A stretch of 64,000 bases of DNA, taken from the NCBI GenBank assembly GCA_005406025.1, contig BGZK01000188.1:558001-622000 (forward strand), written 5' to 3'. Positions 1 through 13,900 of this stretch are shown here, piece after piece (the first letter of the stretch is position 1; each line of letters begins with the position of its first letter). Under the pieces are notes generated by a model. The model did not search any database. It saw only the letters and a program-made list of their open reading frames with translations, and was not told the DNA's origin. The translations under genes were made by a program, and so were the position numbers. Source of the DNA: Eumeta japonica (Eukaryota; Arthropoda; Insecta; Lepidoptera; Psychidae).

Positions 1-1394
1 ACAGTTCAAAACATGAATATTTTAATATTCAGTGTACGCTACCACAAGACAATGTTTTCTTTATAGAGTGGGAGCTCATAAATGCTTAAAAGGGATAATC
101 CGCTAGTGAGCGACCTTGATTGTGCTATACATCATCACACCCTGCTAGCTGTCCATATGTACTCACTCACACATGCACAGCCACCATTGCTTTTAAAATC
201 CTTATGCTGTGAACATTATAAATGTTTATGCCCACTATTTCTTATTATATGGAATGGACTATACTGCAATATAAATTTTTAGTACACCAAAGTATATCGT
301 AATAATGCAAAAGCATCCATAACAGATTTGGTTACGAGATCGCAATGGTTACTGCCATATCTCATAAACAATATTAAAAATAATGCAGGTACATCTTTTG
401 ACATAATATCTCAATTATTATATTATATTGAATAAGTAAATTTGCACTGGACGAGTGTATTGGGGCTCCAGGTCCAAATTTATTAATGAAAAATAAAAAA
501 GCCTGCAAAAGGATTTGCCCCTGCAATAACATGAAAATATAGACATACATAATTTGTCAGATTGATATTATTACTACAGGAATAATCTACTTTCAGCAGC
601 AAGAGTAATATGTACATTAACACATGATCTAGATTAACAGACTATCATGATGGTAAAAGTAGACATCAGGTAATATCACACTACCAGATTTCAAATAATG
701 TTTCTGAGCAAAACACACTCCCCTGTCATAACTTAAAGTTTATATGACAAAAGCGGTGATTAAGCTAATAATTATTTTGATTTAAAATTGTTTATGGCTG
801 TAATGTAGATAGCACTTATTTACATTAAATATTTCAAAGGATCCTAATTTGTATTAAATATCCATAATTTGCCCAAATATTTAATTTGTATTTACGAATC
901 TAATTTGCAAATTACTGAATAATTATACATGATGCATATCCTAATACAATAATAAAATTATTTGTTACATAATTTTGTACAAAAAGCATCAAACTATACT
1001 AACGCCCAATAAAAAGTTTCTCCATTTCTGCAATATTGGTGAGATGTCCCTAAACTGCAATTTCGTTGACGCCATAATAATAAATTATATTAAATTCAGT
1101 TTTGAACAATTTTCACTTTTAGGAAAACACACACAGAAAAACAATTGACATTTGACAATCAAATGTCAAAACTGTCAAACCATTTTTTTAAAGGTGACCA
1201 TATATTTATAATGGAGAGAAGTAATTTAACGTAGTAACTTTTATTATAATAAACACTTCTAAAATCAATTAATGGGCTCATCACGGTAATGATTTTAATA
1301 ACAAATCTATAATAATAGTCATTGTGATGCACACGACAAGGCAACATTTCGTTCGTTTTAACTTTTAGCCGATGGACGTCCACTGCCGGACATA
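1..1394. other. AT-rich intergenic DNA, nothing recognised
   Basis: Only short random frames, such as 82-282 and 1159-1383, with low-complexity translations. No repeat partner in this window was seen. Confidence 0.6.
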
Positions 1395-1715
1395 TATCTC
1401 CCTTTTATTTTTCCATGAAAATCTTAAGCCACCTGCAACCCACGGTGTCTCACTACATTCACCAGGTCACCAAGTAGGAGGCCGTCTCATGCCGTGACAT
1501 CCAGTTCGTAGTTGACACTCGAGAACTTTTTTCCTACCGGCTTATCAATGACTTACTTCAACTTAGTGATTCTATGAAATGTGTCGGTTAGTTGCGTTCT
1601 TCTATAGAATTTTTCCTTTCAGATTTTGTCTTGCAACGGAATTCCAAGTATAGCTCTTTCTACCGCAAATTGAGCGACTCTGAGCTTGTTTGTGAGACCG
1701 ACAATAAGGAACCAA
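1395..1715 (-). pseudogene. RTE-clade LINE fossil, C-terminal end of reverse transcriptase ORF
   Basis: The minus strand reads KLRVAQFAVERAILGIPLQD, then FYRRTQLTDTFHRITKLK, and after further breaks DLV and QVA-DFHG segments. This is the conserved C-terminal pattern of insect RTE ORF2 (KLRVAQRAMERAMLG type). Two stops and several shifts show it is dead. Confidence 0.7.
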
Positions 1716-1789
1716 ATTAACCATTCATATGATCACATCATTTTTTGGTATGGTGTCCTAATTTTCTTTCAGGAGACTAATCTTAACAT

Positions 1790-2310
1790 CTCTTTTGAAA
1801 ACATCCAATACAGTCCCATACACAACAATAGAATCTGTAATGGCTTATATGTAATCTATCCGAAAGGAAAAATTTCGTGATAGAGTTAAATTTGGGATCT
1901 ATTGGAATCTATATGTAACTCCATCATAGCGAGGTTGCTTTATTGGATTTAAAGGGATTGTAATGTTATTTGTATTTGTATGGATTCTATTTGCACCTTA
2001 CCTATAGGTTTGTATCTGTTCTTATCGTAAATCCATGTGGACATAAAAACCAGTGTGGATTTCCGAATAGGAAATAGAAAATGTTTTTAATGCTTTTAAA
2101 TGACGATTCCACAATTGGAAAAAATAATGAATTCTATTTGTAAATCCAGATAAGAACTTTGTAGACGTCTAAGTTTCATTAAAATTTCCGTTTTTTTTTC
2201 CCTTCTATAATTTTTATGGGTATGGATATGAAATTGCAGCGACAAAAGCACATTAGGTCCCAATACAATTGACTTTCTTATTGGAATCTATAGGATTATT
2301 TTAACAGGGA
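1790..2310. mobile_element. MITE family 1, copy 1
   Basis: About 520 bp, closely similar along its whole length and in the same orientation to 10442-10946. Shared blocks include GTAATGGCTTATATGTAATC, CCATGTGGACATAAAAACCA and TGCAGCGACAAAAGCACATT. The ends are degraded (TTTTGAAAACATCC at left, AACAGGGA at right). There is no coding capacity. Confidence 0.85.
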
Positions 2311-2734
2311 TGTAAACGTTGGTTTCAAACCAATGTGTTGTTACAACTGTTACAGTAGTATTTAATTTGCACAATGAGCTTGAAACAGTAACATGGTCTA
2401 GTATAGACTAATGTTAATATGAGTATGGAAATTGAAACTGCGACTAAAATCGTGAAATAGAATGATAACACGGGTTGCGATACAAATCTCTGCGTGGTAG
2501 GAACTCTTAATGAATATGCAAATTAGCTACTTCAACCGCCACACTGGCCAAATGTAATATGCTGTTATCATATTTATTTGACAAAAAATCATAATATAAT
2601 ATGTACTCTTATTTAAATTGATAGTAGTGATGACCCAATCGAAAAGTTGAACTTGGAAAAACCGTCACAGATTTTTGAAATTTACTCGTTACCTACTCAA
2701 AGTTAACCCTTTCAAACATACTCCCTTAAGGAGA

Positions 2735-2880
2735 AGCGTGAAATCAGGGTCGTCCTTAGGGCAGTGCTTAAGGAAATATCAGTCGAGGAGGTCAAGGACG
2801 ACCTCCGGACGACCCAAAACATCCAGGTATAGGCAGACCGCCGCATATTAAATCGGTCCCGTAAGCTCCTCGAACAATTT
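2735..2880 (+). pseudogene. LINE ORF1 (gag) fossil fragment
   Basis: The frame IRVVLRAVLKEISVEEVKDD followed by LRTTQNIQV, a stop, and RRILNRSRKLLEQF resembles the PRE_C2HC-type region upstream of the zinc knuckles in Jockey-like gag proteins (FRVVLRGVPxEIPxEEVKEDL pattern). It is isolated and interrupted. Confidence 0.5.
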
Positions 2881-4050
2881 AAAACAGATCATATCGATAA
2901 TCTCGATTATCGACATCAGTAAGCTCGCTATTCTCGCGAAAATATTCCGCGCCACCGCGAATCCAACGGAGAAACTCGTTTGTCTAATTGAACGCGCTCA
3001 CTCGTAGAGGCGATCAAAATTAATCAATTTTTATTTCGATTAGAATTTGTCTCCCTTCTCGTCCTATACTGGGCCGTTAAGTGTAATGAATACTCATTTG
3101 TTATTTTCCCACGCGACGCGAAATCCCCAAACGCAGCACCGAGTGCTTAGTTCGTTGTTCGGTCCACCCGCCCGGCTAAGCGTACTAACCCCACGTTGGA
3201 GACATAGCTGTACATTATAGTCACCCCGAGGGAGTGTTTTTAGTGGATAAAAATCCCATATAATCCGGTCTCTAGGTCACGGCTATCTTTCGTCCAAGAA
3301 GATGGATTTAATTCTTGTTTATACTTTATTCCATTGTAATGAAGCAAATACGTGGATTATGTAATTATGTAATTCACTTTATCAATCAAGCTACTTTTGT
3401 ACTCTGTGTTTGAAGCGCTGTGGCATTACTGGCCTGCGTATTCTACATACTCGTTCGTGGTTGTTTGACGTGCGCATGCGTTTCTATGCGTTTCTTGAAG
3501 AAAATATGTATGGAGTGTTGATTTTTTATTACATGTTATTATAAAATAGTTATTAAGGAATAGAGAAAATACAAATACGAACAAAAATATGGTTTATTTC
3601 TTTGTATTTGAGCAAAGTCTTGGAAGGAACAGCTCTCTTAAGTTTAATATGTCATTGTTTATTACTGGATACCTTTGTCAATTAGTTTTCTTTCCTGCCA
3701 GTTAGCAAATTTTATCTACATTCCTATAATGTCTAACAACGGTAGAGTACTAATTCAAACTATGCGAAAAATGAAAATATGTGGCGCCCCGTCGCACTGC
3801 AAAAAAGCGCGGGAAACTGATGGACCGCCGACGGTGGCGCTAGTTTACACATGTAACCTTTGAGGGGTTAGACTATCGCTCGTGGGTGTTGTCATCAGTT
3901 TGGTGACAAAAGGTATTCATTCTTCAATAGATAGTACTAACTAAATAACTGACTTGGTCTTACGTGAGATTTCATAACTTTTTGCGGTGGAAAGACTGTT
4001 TAACGAAATTTGTATTTTTGTACATTTTATATCTTTGCTAACTTATTGTT
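2881..4050. other. Intergenic, nothing recognised
   Basis: It contains a few GC-rich patches near 2880-3000, 3160-3300 and 3780-3860, but no coding signature, RNA gene or repeat partner that I can support. Confidence 0.5.
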
Positions 4051-4577
4051 AAGCTATTGCATAGCTTTTATCGCGGACTTTGAGCGCGGCGACCGAATCA
4101 AGAAATTCCGTAACGAAAATAAAACCTAACACCCCCCACTCCGCCAACCATGTAGGTCGGCCGAGCGTTCGCTTAACATGTATGTATATTGTACGACTGT
4201 ACGAAGCTCGCGCGGATCGAGACGAGCTGCTCCGAAATCGGACGAATACGTAAGCAGCTGTTTGTGAGAAAGTATATAGGTCTATAGATATCTATCATAT
4301 CTTTATAATGCCACACTCATCACATGTGCCCCGTAAGTCTACATGTAGGTATATATGTATACATAAGTGTACCTATGTACAACAGTGAATAGCAGTTGCT
4401 GGTGAATAGCTTTACGCGTAAAATTTGTGTATAAAGTGTTTTAAATATTAATAAACAAAATGAATTTATTAATGAAGAAAGTGATAAAAAACTTGAATTA
4501 ATATCAAAGAAAAAATAATACTGCATAAATAAATAATCATAATTGCATAAGTTGATAAAAAATGCTATGCAATAGCT
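4051..4577. repeat. Dispersed repeat family 2, copy 1
   Basis: The segment at 4051-4450 is repeated in inverted orientation at 35916-36305. Shared blocks include GACCGAATCAAGAAATTCCG, CGAACGCT and AGCAGCTGTTTGTGAGAAAG-type sequence. It begins AAGCTATTGCATAGC, and a similar motif stands at 4564-4577. That motif is itself nearly palindromic, so it does not prove terminal inverted repeats. Confidence 0.75.
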
Positions 4578-7500
4578 GTACCGCGGCAGTCCCCGAGTGC
4601 CACACGTTTAATTTTTTTCCTTTTGTTAGTAGGTCCCTTCTTTTTTCTTTTCTGATGATATTTCTTATAGGGCGCGTAACATATTTTCTTAAAACTTACT
4701 TCCTATCTCTATAGATTTTTGTCAGAGGCTTTGCTGTAATAATTTTTGACAGGTATGGAAATTTGGTGCTTCTAAAAAAGATTAGATTAATGTATTGCGG
4801 CTTCCTGAGCTTTGATACAACCGCAGTCGTCATTGATTCGATATAATCCGTCCAGATTTCTCACTCTCGAAAGTGTTATGTCCAGACCGTATATAAACAC
4901 TGAAGAACCTTTGTTTGCATGATTTTGCTAGACTTGGCGGGCATACTACCGTGTCCCTGGATTACTTTTTATTTTCAAGATTAAATTTTACTTTTTGTAC
5001 TATGCTGATAGAACCTTTGACTAAATTAAAACTCACGTCATTGTTAAATAGAATTGTAGAGTCAGGAATTTACCGAACACTAAGAAAATAAGAATGAAAT
5101 TTTAAAAACGGCCTGAAATTTCGGGCTGTTTTGATGTTTCCTTCTTTTATAAGCTAAACCCTAACTGTGACATTAAAGTAATGTCCCAATGGCGTAGCCA
5201 GGGAGTTTTGGGGGTTCAAAGAACCCGATTATTTTTTATACGAATATTAATATCATTTCGTGCACATTTTTATTTTCTTAGACGCCTCCTGCTCCCCACA
5301 TCCTCTCGCCGCACCCCGCTTCCCTTAAATGCACTTGATAAGGTACAAACAGGTAACGAATTCCGAATTGCATTTCGGAATATTAACCACGTGGGTCCGA
5401 CTAGCACCTTTCAGTGTTCCTTTATCATGGATCTCGTTGTAGACTTTGCAGAAGAGGTACACCGCCGAAAATTAATTTGTGGAAGTTTACAGTCTCTCAC
5501 AACTAATTAGTTTCCTTTTTTTTAGGGTTCTTTAATCAAATAGAACGAAACGGACCATTTATAGTTTGCCACGTCCGTTATTCTGTACGTAACAGCTTTG
5601 AACTCCGCTAATTTTTCATTGATTCTGATAAAGTTTCACAAATGGATGTCTTATATGTAACGCGAAACAATTTTAGAATGATATTAGAAAAAGAAATTTA
5701 AGGATGGCTTTCAACACATGAGATTGCGTAACATCCTTGTGGGAGAATTATCCAGCCAATGTTCTGGTTGGGTGTAATTTTCACACCGTATACGATAAAA
5801 TAAAACTGTGGATTGTATGTTCAATCTTTATTCCTAAGATGAAATATCCATTCGCCAATTCACATTCCACCACCACTCCTGGAGGCTGCGCCGAAGGAAT
5901 TCTCGTACTCTAGACAACGGCGACTGGTGGTGGTCTTCTTCACTAATCACGCACGGTGTGATTGTGTTAGGAAAACACGGTTTGCCCCAAGGGATTTTTT
6001 CAAGAAAACGTGGTGCTTCCAGCAGGTGACGTCGGGTCACAAAAAATAACGAGTTATCTTCTCGTAAATGGAATGCCAACTAAAGAAATGCGCTTTCAAA
6101 ATTTAAAATAAAAATCACAATAATAGAACTTCATAAATACCTACTTTCAACGAATATTGTATTAAATATATCATTTCATGAATTTTTTGAATACTTAATT
6201 TTGGATTTTTGATAGTAACAATCAAACTACTGTTCCATAGCGTACGCGTATGAATTTTAGTATAATTATTTTTTCAAATGCAGAGTGATCCATTTTGTTT
6301 TCACTTACGTTTTACTTAAGCTCAGTACATTTGCAAAAATATCCTCTCCTTTTGTTAATTAGTAATCAAATTCAATCAAATCAAAAATAATTTGATTTCG
6401 TAGGTAATAGAATTCATTCAGACTTGACAATTGGTGGTAATGTTCATGTGAATTTTTTTCGACATTAACGTCACAACCATTCTAAATGCTGATTCATCTT
6501 CAGAACAATGAACAAGAAACTCAAGGTTGCTCCTTTTTTTACTCATCGATACAAAATATTGAGTAATTAATAATTTAGTACAACATTAAGCAACCTGATA
6601 GCCGATCAGTTCAAACCCATGAGATTTTTTTTTATTATAATTATTCAGACACGATATAACATCCCTTGCCATATCGGTGGCTTCTGTTTAACGAAGAGTT
6701 TAAATTTATTAAATGGCAAATTTTGAATTTCAGCTTGGGTCTTATCATACAAGCGCACAGATCGTCCTTATGTGGTTTGTTAACTTTGCTTCGACGGGTT
6801 TTATGAGCAACATAATCGTCTAGTGTTAAGGTTATGGATGTCGCTCATTTTTTTGCAAACAATTCTATATTTCTCTTGGCATATACCAGGTTTCCGTATA
6901 TGTATTGTGACGTTACAGTTAAAATATTAATTTCTTTCAAAATTTCTCTGAAAGATGCTTTTGGTCCGATTTATAAATGGCATGAACAACCCGATTCTGT
7001 AGTAGGAAACCGTGTATGTTAGAAGTAAAGAATAAACTGACAACTATTAGTTTGTAGTGATATGGCATGAATATATTTTTTTGTCATTACAAATTTATAC
7101 CGGCGGTTGGAATATGTACCCTGGTGTAAGCGATGAGATAAAATTTTTTAATATCCGCTGTAAAATTTTAAGATTTTCAAAAATTCTGATATTTTGAAGA
7201 AAATTCACAAAATTTTTGCAAAAAAGGAAATTCGGTAGTCCCAGGATTAATATCTCGTTAGTATCGATATCAAATACAAACTTCGTCATACGTAACTATG
7301 TTCATATAGAACCCTCAAAGTCCTATTTGAATGTCCTTTTTTTTTTAATATGAAAAGTGGTTACTTATATTATTTATCAATTTATCATAATTTCTACAAA
7401 TCTTTTCCATAGATCTTTTTAAAAGATGATGAGGCTTTTTGCATATCTCACAATTTCGGCTTTAAAAAAGTAATGATGAAATAACGTGACTTTTTCTCAC

Positions 7501-7620
7501 TAGTCTTAGATCCCCTTACTTATATGTCGCCTACAAAACAAAAATACAATTTTTATATTTTGCAAAACAAAGCTCCAGCAAAAGTTCTTTAGTACTTATT
7601 TACATATTTACATATTCTTC
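4578..7620. other. Intergenic, weak ORFs only
   Basis: A plus-strand frame at 5181-5510 (109 codons) and a minus-strand frame at 6079-5834 (81 codons, with MDISS before its stop and AATAAAG shortly after) are the longest. Neither matches a family I know. The second has a 3'-end-like arrangement and may be retroelement debris. Confidence 0.4.
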
Positions 7621-7623
7621 ATT

Positions 7624-7633
7624 TTTATTTATT
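7624..7633 (-). terminator. Possible polyadenylation signals of ALDH1L
   Basis: Two overlapping AATAAA hexamers read on the minus strand about 290 nt after the ALDH1L stop. The AT-rich context makes chance matches common, so this is a candidate only. Confidence 0.35.
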
Positions 7634-7922
7634 GGGTATCCCACCTGATAGCACAAAAATATATTTTTTTACTGTTTTTACATTAAAGGCTTTTTTTCTT
7701 TAATTCTACTATGAAGAAAATATCTATCATAAAATACATTTTATGATTGTAATTTAAATATTAATGAAACAAAGTAAATTATAAAATACAATTTTAATTG
7801 CATAACATTATTTTTAAAATACATAGTTAGAATTAGCACCTTTTAATGTCATTATTTACAATAATTACACAATACCCTATTATTAGATGAATTCCATCAT
7901 ATAAAATACATAGAAAAAACTT

Positions 7923-7978
7923 TTAGTACTCTAATGTGATGCATTTGGTCTTCAGATATTCATTCAGTGCTTCTTGAC
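7923..7978 (-). CDS. ALDH1L1: ALDH1L exon 15 (stop codon)
   Basis: It encodes the last residues, [17 protein letters not shown], then TAA at 7925-7923. The C-terminus matches the family pattern LNEYLxxKTVTxEY. The acceptor is TTGCAG|GTCAAG. Confidence 0.94.
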
Positions 7979-10900
7979 CTGCAAAAATAAAATAATTAGA
8001 GCAATCCATAAAATTTTATAATCTATTAATTATGTGATAATGTTCCAAGTGATTGTCATTAAGGCTGTTTTCCGCTATGCTAATGTATGTAAAATTTTCA
8101 GATCCTTTTACATGACATCATTGACTAACTTTTAAACTGACAAATTTTAAATTGAGGCTGGCTACACGGTCAGTGGCCTAAGGTTAGACATCCACGAGCA
8201 AACACATAACAATGTTTAAACACTAGTTTTTTACCTATGACTTGATCTGCATGTAATACAATTAAAATAATGATGAATGATGGGTGCGTGTCAGTTGTAT
8301 TATGTTGACCATTCATTAAAGTACCAACTGCTTGATCGTATATTTTAATTTCTTGTAAATCAGCACTGATTTGAATCTAATCAAAACTATTTCCCAAAGA
8401 AATACAAGATCTAATTTTCATACAAAATTTTTCATTGTGAGGTAAGCTTTTTTTTTTTAAATTAGAATAAATTAATCCTTTGAATTATAGTCAAAAGGAA
8501 AAAAAAAATGTAATGTAATATTAATAAAAACAATAGTATTTTAATCAGTCTCCTTAATTAATGTATCACATAGAGGTGAAATTGTATTTCTGATTCTACC
8601 CATCGCATGTCAATCAAAACTGTCAAAATATTTAAGTTAGACTATGCGTTTTAAGTTACTGAACCTGTTCAATCGTTCATATGGTCTTCGCAAGATTAAT
8701 AGTTTTTGTGGGGCTGAAACTTGCAAAAATAGTCTTGGGCTGAGATTTTAAAATAGTCTATGAAATATATTTAAATAACAAATATACCTACCTATATTAC
8801 AGTTTTGTAATATGGAAATAGAAATAAATCAACTATCCAATTTATTGAAATAACCACTAATTATTATGTTCATACAATTGAATATATGTATGTTTAACAC
8901 TAATAAATATGAGTTAAAATGATCACCAGACTAACAAACAGATTAAAAAAAAAAAATTTAAATTAGAAAGTTCTATTCTCATTACGGTACAATGCACGAA
9001 ACCCTGTGAAGTTAGTTACGAAAACGTTGCAATGGCGTAAAATGGGAACGCGGGGGAGAAGGAGGAAGGGTCAGGGAGCGCTGAACCTGCGCACTACATC
9101 ATTCGCAGGCAATTCAGAGAAGGAGAGTTTCGTGTGTTGTACTGTAATTATTGCATGATGCGCGCATAGACGCAGACCGAGTAATGATTTTAGTTAAAGA
9201 GTAGATATTGGTACACTTGAATGCATCAAATAGATGGGAGAAATGTTCATTTAATAGGTGTACTTACCCAAGTCCTTTCCAAATCCTGATTGTTTGAATC
9301 CACCGAAAGGTGCAGCGACGTCGGTCTTGTTGTAGGTGTTCACGAAGACTGTGCCTGCTTCGATCTTCTCAGTGAACTGCATGGCTCTTGACAAATCTTT
9401 GGTGAAGACCCCCGAAGCCAAACCGTACTCTGTGTTGTTCGCTCTTCGGATGACGTCGTCTATGTTTCTGAAAAATTAAAGATACCGACATTTATATGAA
9501 GAAATCGTATTCCAAATCCACCGAGACTAGTGTTACTAATGTCAAAATTTCAATTGATTTAATTACTTTTTAATCAAACATATAATGCAAATACACTGTT
9601 AACACATGTTTACCCAAATTAAATTTTGTAAGGAATAATCCTATATGCAGACTTAAATAGAAAACTAAAAGCATAGATTCATAAACCAAACAAATTTCTA
9701 ATATTTTTTTTTATATGATTGACAGAAAATGATTACAATTTTATTAAATTTTCTCTCATTTAAGTTCACTATAATCATTGTATGGATGCATATTGAGAAA
9801 CTCACTTGCTGCTGAACTTGCTGATTATCATAATAGGCCCAAAAGATTCTTCTTTCGCTATATACATATCATCAGTCACCTCTGTGAAGATGGTGGGTTG
9901 GAAAAAGAAACCCGGCCTGTCCACACGCTTGCCTCCGTATACTAATTTTGCGCCTTCTTTGACACCACGCTCACAATACTAAAAAAAAAACAAATTCAAG
10001 TATTATTTTCTGTTACTAAAAACAATAGGAAATAATACAAACTGAACAATACATTGAAAGGTATTTAATATTTAGCACAGGTTTATTATGATTAAATGTA
10101 CTAAAAAACATATTGAAATTTTAAAAACTCAAGGAATTAGTTTTGATTCAATTTGCGAAATTTTATTTGTAAATTTATCTTCATTCCATTTCTTTTATTT
10201 ATTATAATTTTTTGAACAATGGAAGGCTTCAGTAGCGGAGCTCAACCCCGCTTAAAATACTAGATAACATTTGTATTGGTATGTGATGATAACCAGAGAT
10301 AAGGGACACCGCGCGACACCTCCTCAGAATAAACATATGTGCGAAACAAAAAACCAAGATCTCTATAATCTGAGCTGCATATGCGAACTTATGGATATAA
10401 TCATTGTATTTATTTTGTTTAAAAAATGATACTTTCTTAATCCCTGTTGAAAACATCCAATACAGTCCCATAAAAAACAATAGAATCTGTAATGGCTTAT
10501 ATGTAATCTATCTGGAAGAAAAAATTTCCAGATAGAGTTAAATTTGGAACGTATATGTAAGTCCATCATAGCGAGGTTTCTTTATTGAACTTAATGGGAT
10601 TGTAATATTATTTGTATCTGTATGGATCCTAACTGCACCTTACCTGTAGGTTTGTATCTGTTTTTATCGTAAGTCCATGTGGACATAAAAACCAATATGG
10701 ATTTCCGAATACGAAATAGAAAATGTTTTTAATGCTTTTTAATGACAATTCCACAATCGGAAAAAATGATGTATTCTATATGTAAATCCAGATAAGAACT
10801 CTGCAGACATATAAGTTCCATTAAACTTTCCGTTTCGTCCCTTAGAAAGTTTTTATGGTTATGGATATGGATTTGCAGCGACAAAAGCACATTAGATGCC

Positions 10901-13900
10901 AATACAATCATTTCTTATTGGAATCTATTGGATGTTTTCAACAGGGATTTTATCTCACTGTGAAAAAGTATCCTAACATATATTCATCTTCAAAAGCACT
11001 GAATGACATTTAAAATAAACTGATTTATGATATCATCCTGTTTATTCTTGCATTTACAGCAACATATTTCTTCTTGCAAGGTAGAATTTTTTTCAGGTAA
11101 CACCTGACTTATTACACAGCGAAAAGTGAAAGTTTCATGAAGCATGATCAAATTGAATTAATCATAACAAGCTTAGAACATTTATGACAAAATTCAATTT
11201 TATTAAAATATCATCCAGCATTCAGATACCAAGATTGTTAAGCCGATGGTAGTGTAATGATGAAGTTGTAGCAAAGAACAATACCTCTATTAGTTTTTCC
11301 ATATGCGCTTTATGGTTTTGAGGTCCGTGAGCCGTGCCCCTGTTCAACGGGTCCCCTATGCTCATTTTCTGGGTCTCTTGCAGCACGCGCGCCACGAACT
11401 CATCGTGAATGCGTTCTTCGACGAACAAGCGACCTGCCGCTATACAATTTTCGCCTTTGTTGAAGAAGACCGAACCCATACCCTGGATTAGATTTTTTTA
11501 TTATTATTTAATAGTAATTTACAATATATTTTACCTTTTAAGAATTGGAATTTAGTAGTGCAAATAATGGATTTTGCTATTCTAAAAAAGCAATGAATAT
11601 AATATTTTATGTAACAAAGGAAATATACAAATTAACATAGATTTGAAAATACCAAATCGAAAATGACAAGACGATGAAATTGACGACAAAATAACAAGCA
11701 AAAATTTAAAAATGCAGGAAACTAAATTAGTATTTAAAATTGAAAACTTACATTTCTCACAGCCTTGTCCATATCGCAGTCTTCAAAAATAACCAATGGC
11801 GACTTGCCTCCCAGCTCTAGTGACACTTTTTTCATGTTAGAAGCCGCACAAGACTTCATTATAGTTTGTCCTGAATCAATATTAGTATTTTTAGTATAAC
11901 TACATTGTTAAATTAATGGACTAATAGTATACAGGGTTTTCACTTATAATATATCACTATAACATATTTAAAAGTCCTGCAATCAAAACGTTGCAAAAAT
12001 ATTACAGTAAGGTAGAACATTATATTGTTATATTAGTACTGTGTGACTATCTAGATAAATGTTGATAATTATTATAATTTATTTACTTATTTTCTACACT
12101 GACTAAACTAAATGAGAATATTGAGAATTATATGATCTTTGTGTGAAACAGATTTGCAATAAATGCTTTTATCTAATTCTGTTTTGGCACTAATTTGCAT
12201 AAAAATTGTGGCTTGTGCTGATATTTTTTTGTCTGATGGCTGTCATTATAACTTTTATAGCATTCTTAAACACCAGATATGAAAAATATGCTCAGTTAAT
12301 CTCCAAATTTTAAAATATTTTTTAATGTTTATATTTATGTCCAAAAGTTTAAATATAATAATTTCTTTAAGAAACTATCAATGAACCCCCCGCTCCCTGT
12401 ACAAATTTATTAATTAAATAAAAAATATTCTATTTCTTCTATCTCCTACTCTATAGCTTCATGTCATATTGTTTCTATTTAAAATTTATTTTGTTTATAG
12501 AAATAACAAGCAGACATACTTTCATACCATAGAATTTATAATATATACAGTAGAAATCATATATAACACGTTTAAATCTAATAATATTTTACATTACAGA
12601 ATCATTATTTACCTATTTCTGTGCTACCAGTGAATCCAAGTTTTCGGACTAGAGGATGGTCAGCTAACGCCTGCCCAACATCCGCGCCACTACCTGGCAG
12701 GATGTTGACCACTCCAGGAGGGAAACCGGCCTTTGCCGTCAGCTCGGCAAACTTAAGCGCTGTGAGTGGGCAAACCTGTTTCAGAATAAATGTTAAAAAG
12801 GATTAAATTATTTGTCCTTCAAGCCAGATATTTTTCATGTTTAATTAATTTAAATGATCAATGTAGTAAAGCCTTGACTATTAGAGAAAAAAATATTTTA
12901 AGATTATTTAAAAAAAAGGATTACACATAAATTGATTTTTTTTTACTCTTTTTTATTACAAATAAAAAGGACAAAGTGAAAATTTAAAATGAGTCTTGTT
13001 TATTTAAGGCCTCTTCTGCTTCAAGTAAATACCTAATAATAATCTTTGATATACAAAAAAAAAACATTTTAATAGTTGTTAATTACACTTAGCATTTACA
13101 TTATTTAAAAAGTAATTGGTTGTTATCAACAATTTCAATAATTTTGGTAAATATTAATTGTAATCATAAATTAAATAATCATATGAGCAATCAGAAAATA
13201 CGAACCGCAGCTGGTTTCATGATGACAGTGTTACCAGCTGCCAAACACGCAGCCATTTTCCACGACAGCATCATCAAGGGATAGTTCCAAGGGGTGATTA
13301 GTGCGCAAACACCAATCGGTTCCTTTTTGGTGAAAGTTAGATTTCTGTTGGGCCGTGCATGATTCACCGGTATAGTGCTGCCTTGGATTTTGTCACACCA
13401 CCCAGCAAAATATTTCCATGTATCAATCGACATGCCGATATGTGTTTTAAGAGCCAGCGTATACACTGCACCAGAGTCTATTGATTCTATTGTGGCCAAT
13501 TCTTCTTTGTGTTGTTCCATCAGTTCTGCTAACCTGATTAACAAATTTCAAACTTAACAGGATTGATTTTTCAAATCCTCCTTTTTAATAAGAAAGACAT
13601 TTTTTGTTTTAATAAACAATATTAACTCAGTCATTCATTCCATTTCAAAAAATTTTATTGTATATGTTGAGAAAGTAAATAGGAATTATAAAAGAAATAT
13701 CACTATTAACATCTTATTTTGATGAATTTATAAGATATAAATTAACTAACAGGAAGATCTTTTATAAAAGAAAAACTTACCTGAACATTAACTGTCCTCT
13801 CTCTCTCGCACTGATCTTAGACCATTCTCCCTCTTCAAAAGCTACCTTAGCAGCTTTAACTGCTTTATCCACATCATTGACTGATGCACGTTGGACTCGA

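Noticed and set aside
4051..4577. AGCTATTGCATAGC at both ends as terminal inverted repeats
   Set aside because: The motif GCTAT-TGC-ATAGC is itself nearly palindromic, so finding it in both orientations is not evidence of inverted termini.
5181..5510. 109-codon plus-strand frame
   Set aside because: It has no conserved motif and no splice or promoter context. The start (GGCGTAGCCAGGGAG) resembles a dispersed insect repeat, related to the stretch near 19392.
7624..7980. Alternative ALDH1L last exon without splicing
   Set aside because: Reading on from exon 14 past its donor loses the conserved LNEYLKTK ending, which is supplied exactly by 7978-7923.
11303..11491. Plus-strand open frame
   Set aside because: It is the complement of ALDH1L exon 12, whose minus-strand frame is strongly conserved. 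The plus frames at 14120-14422 and 13375-13557 are likewise shadows of exons 8 and 9.
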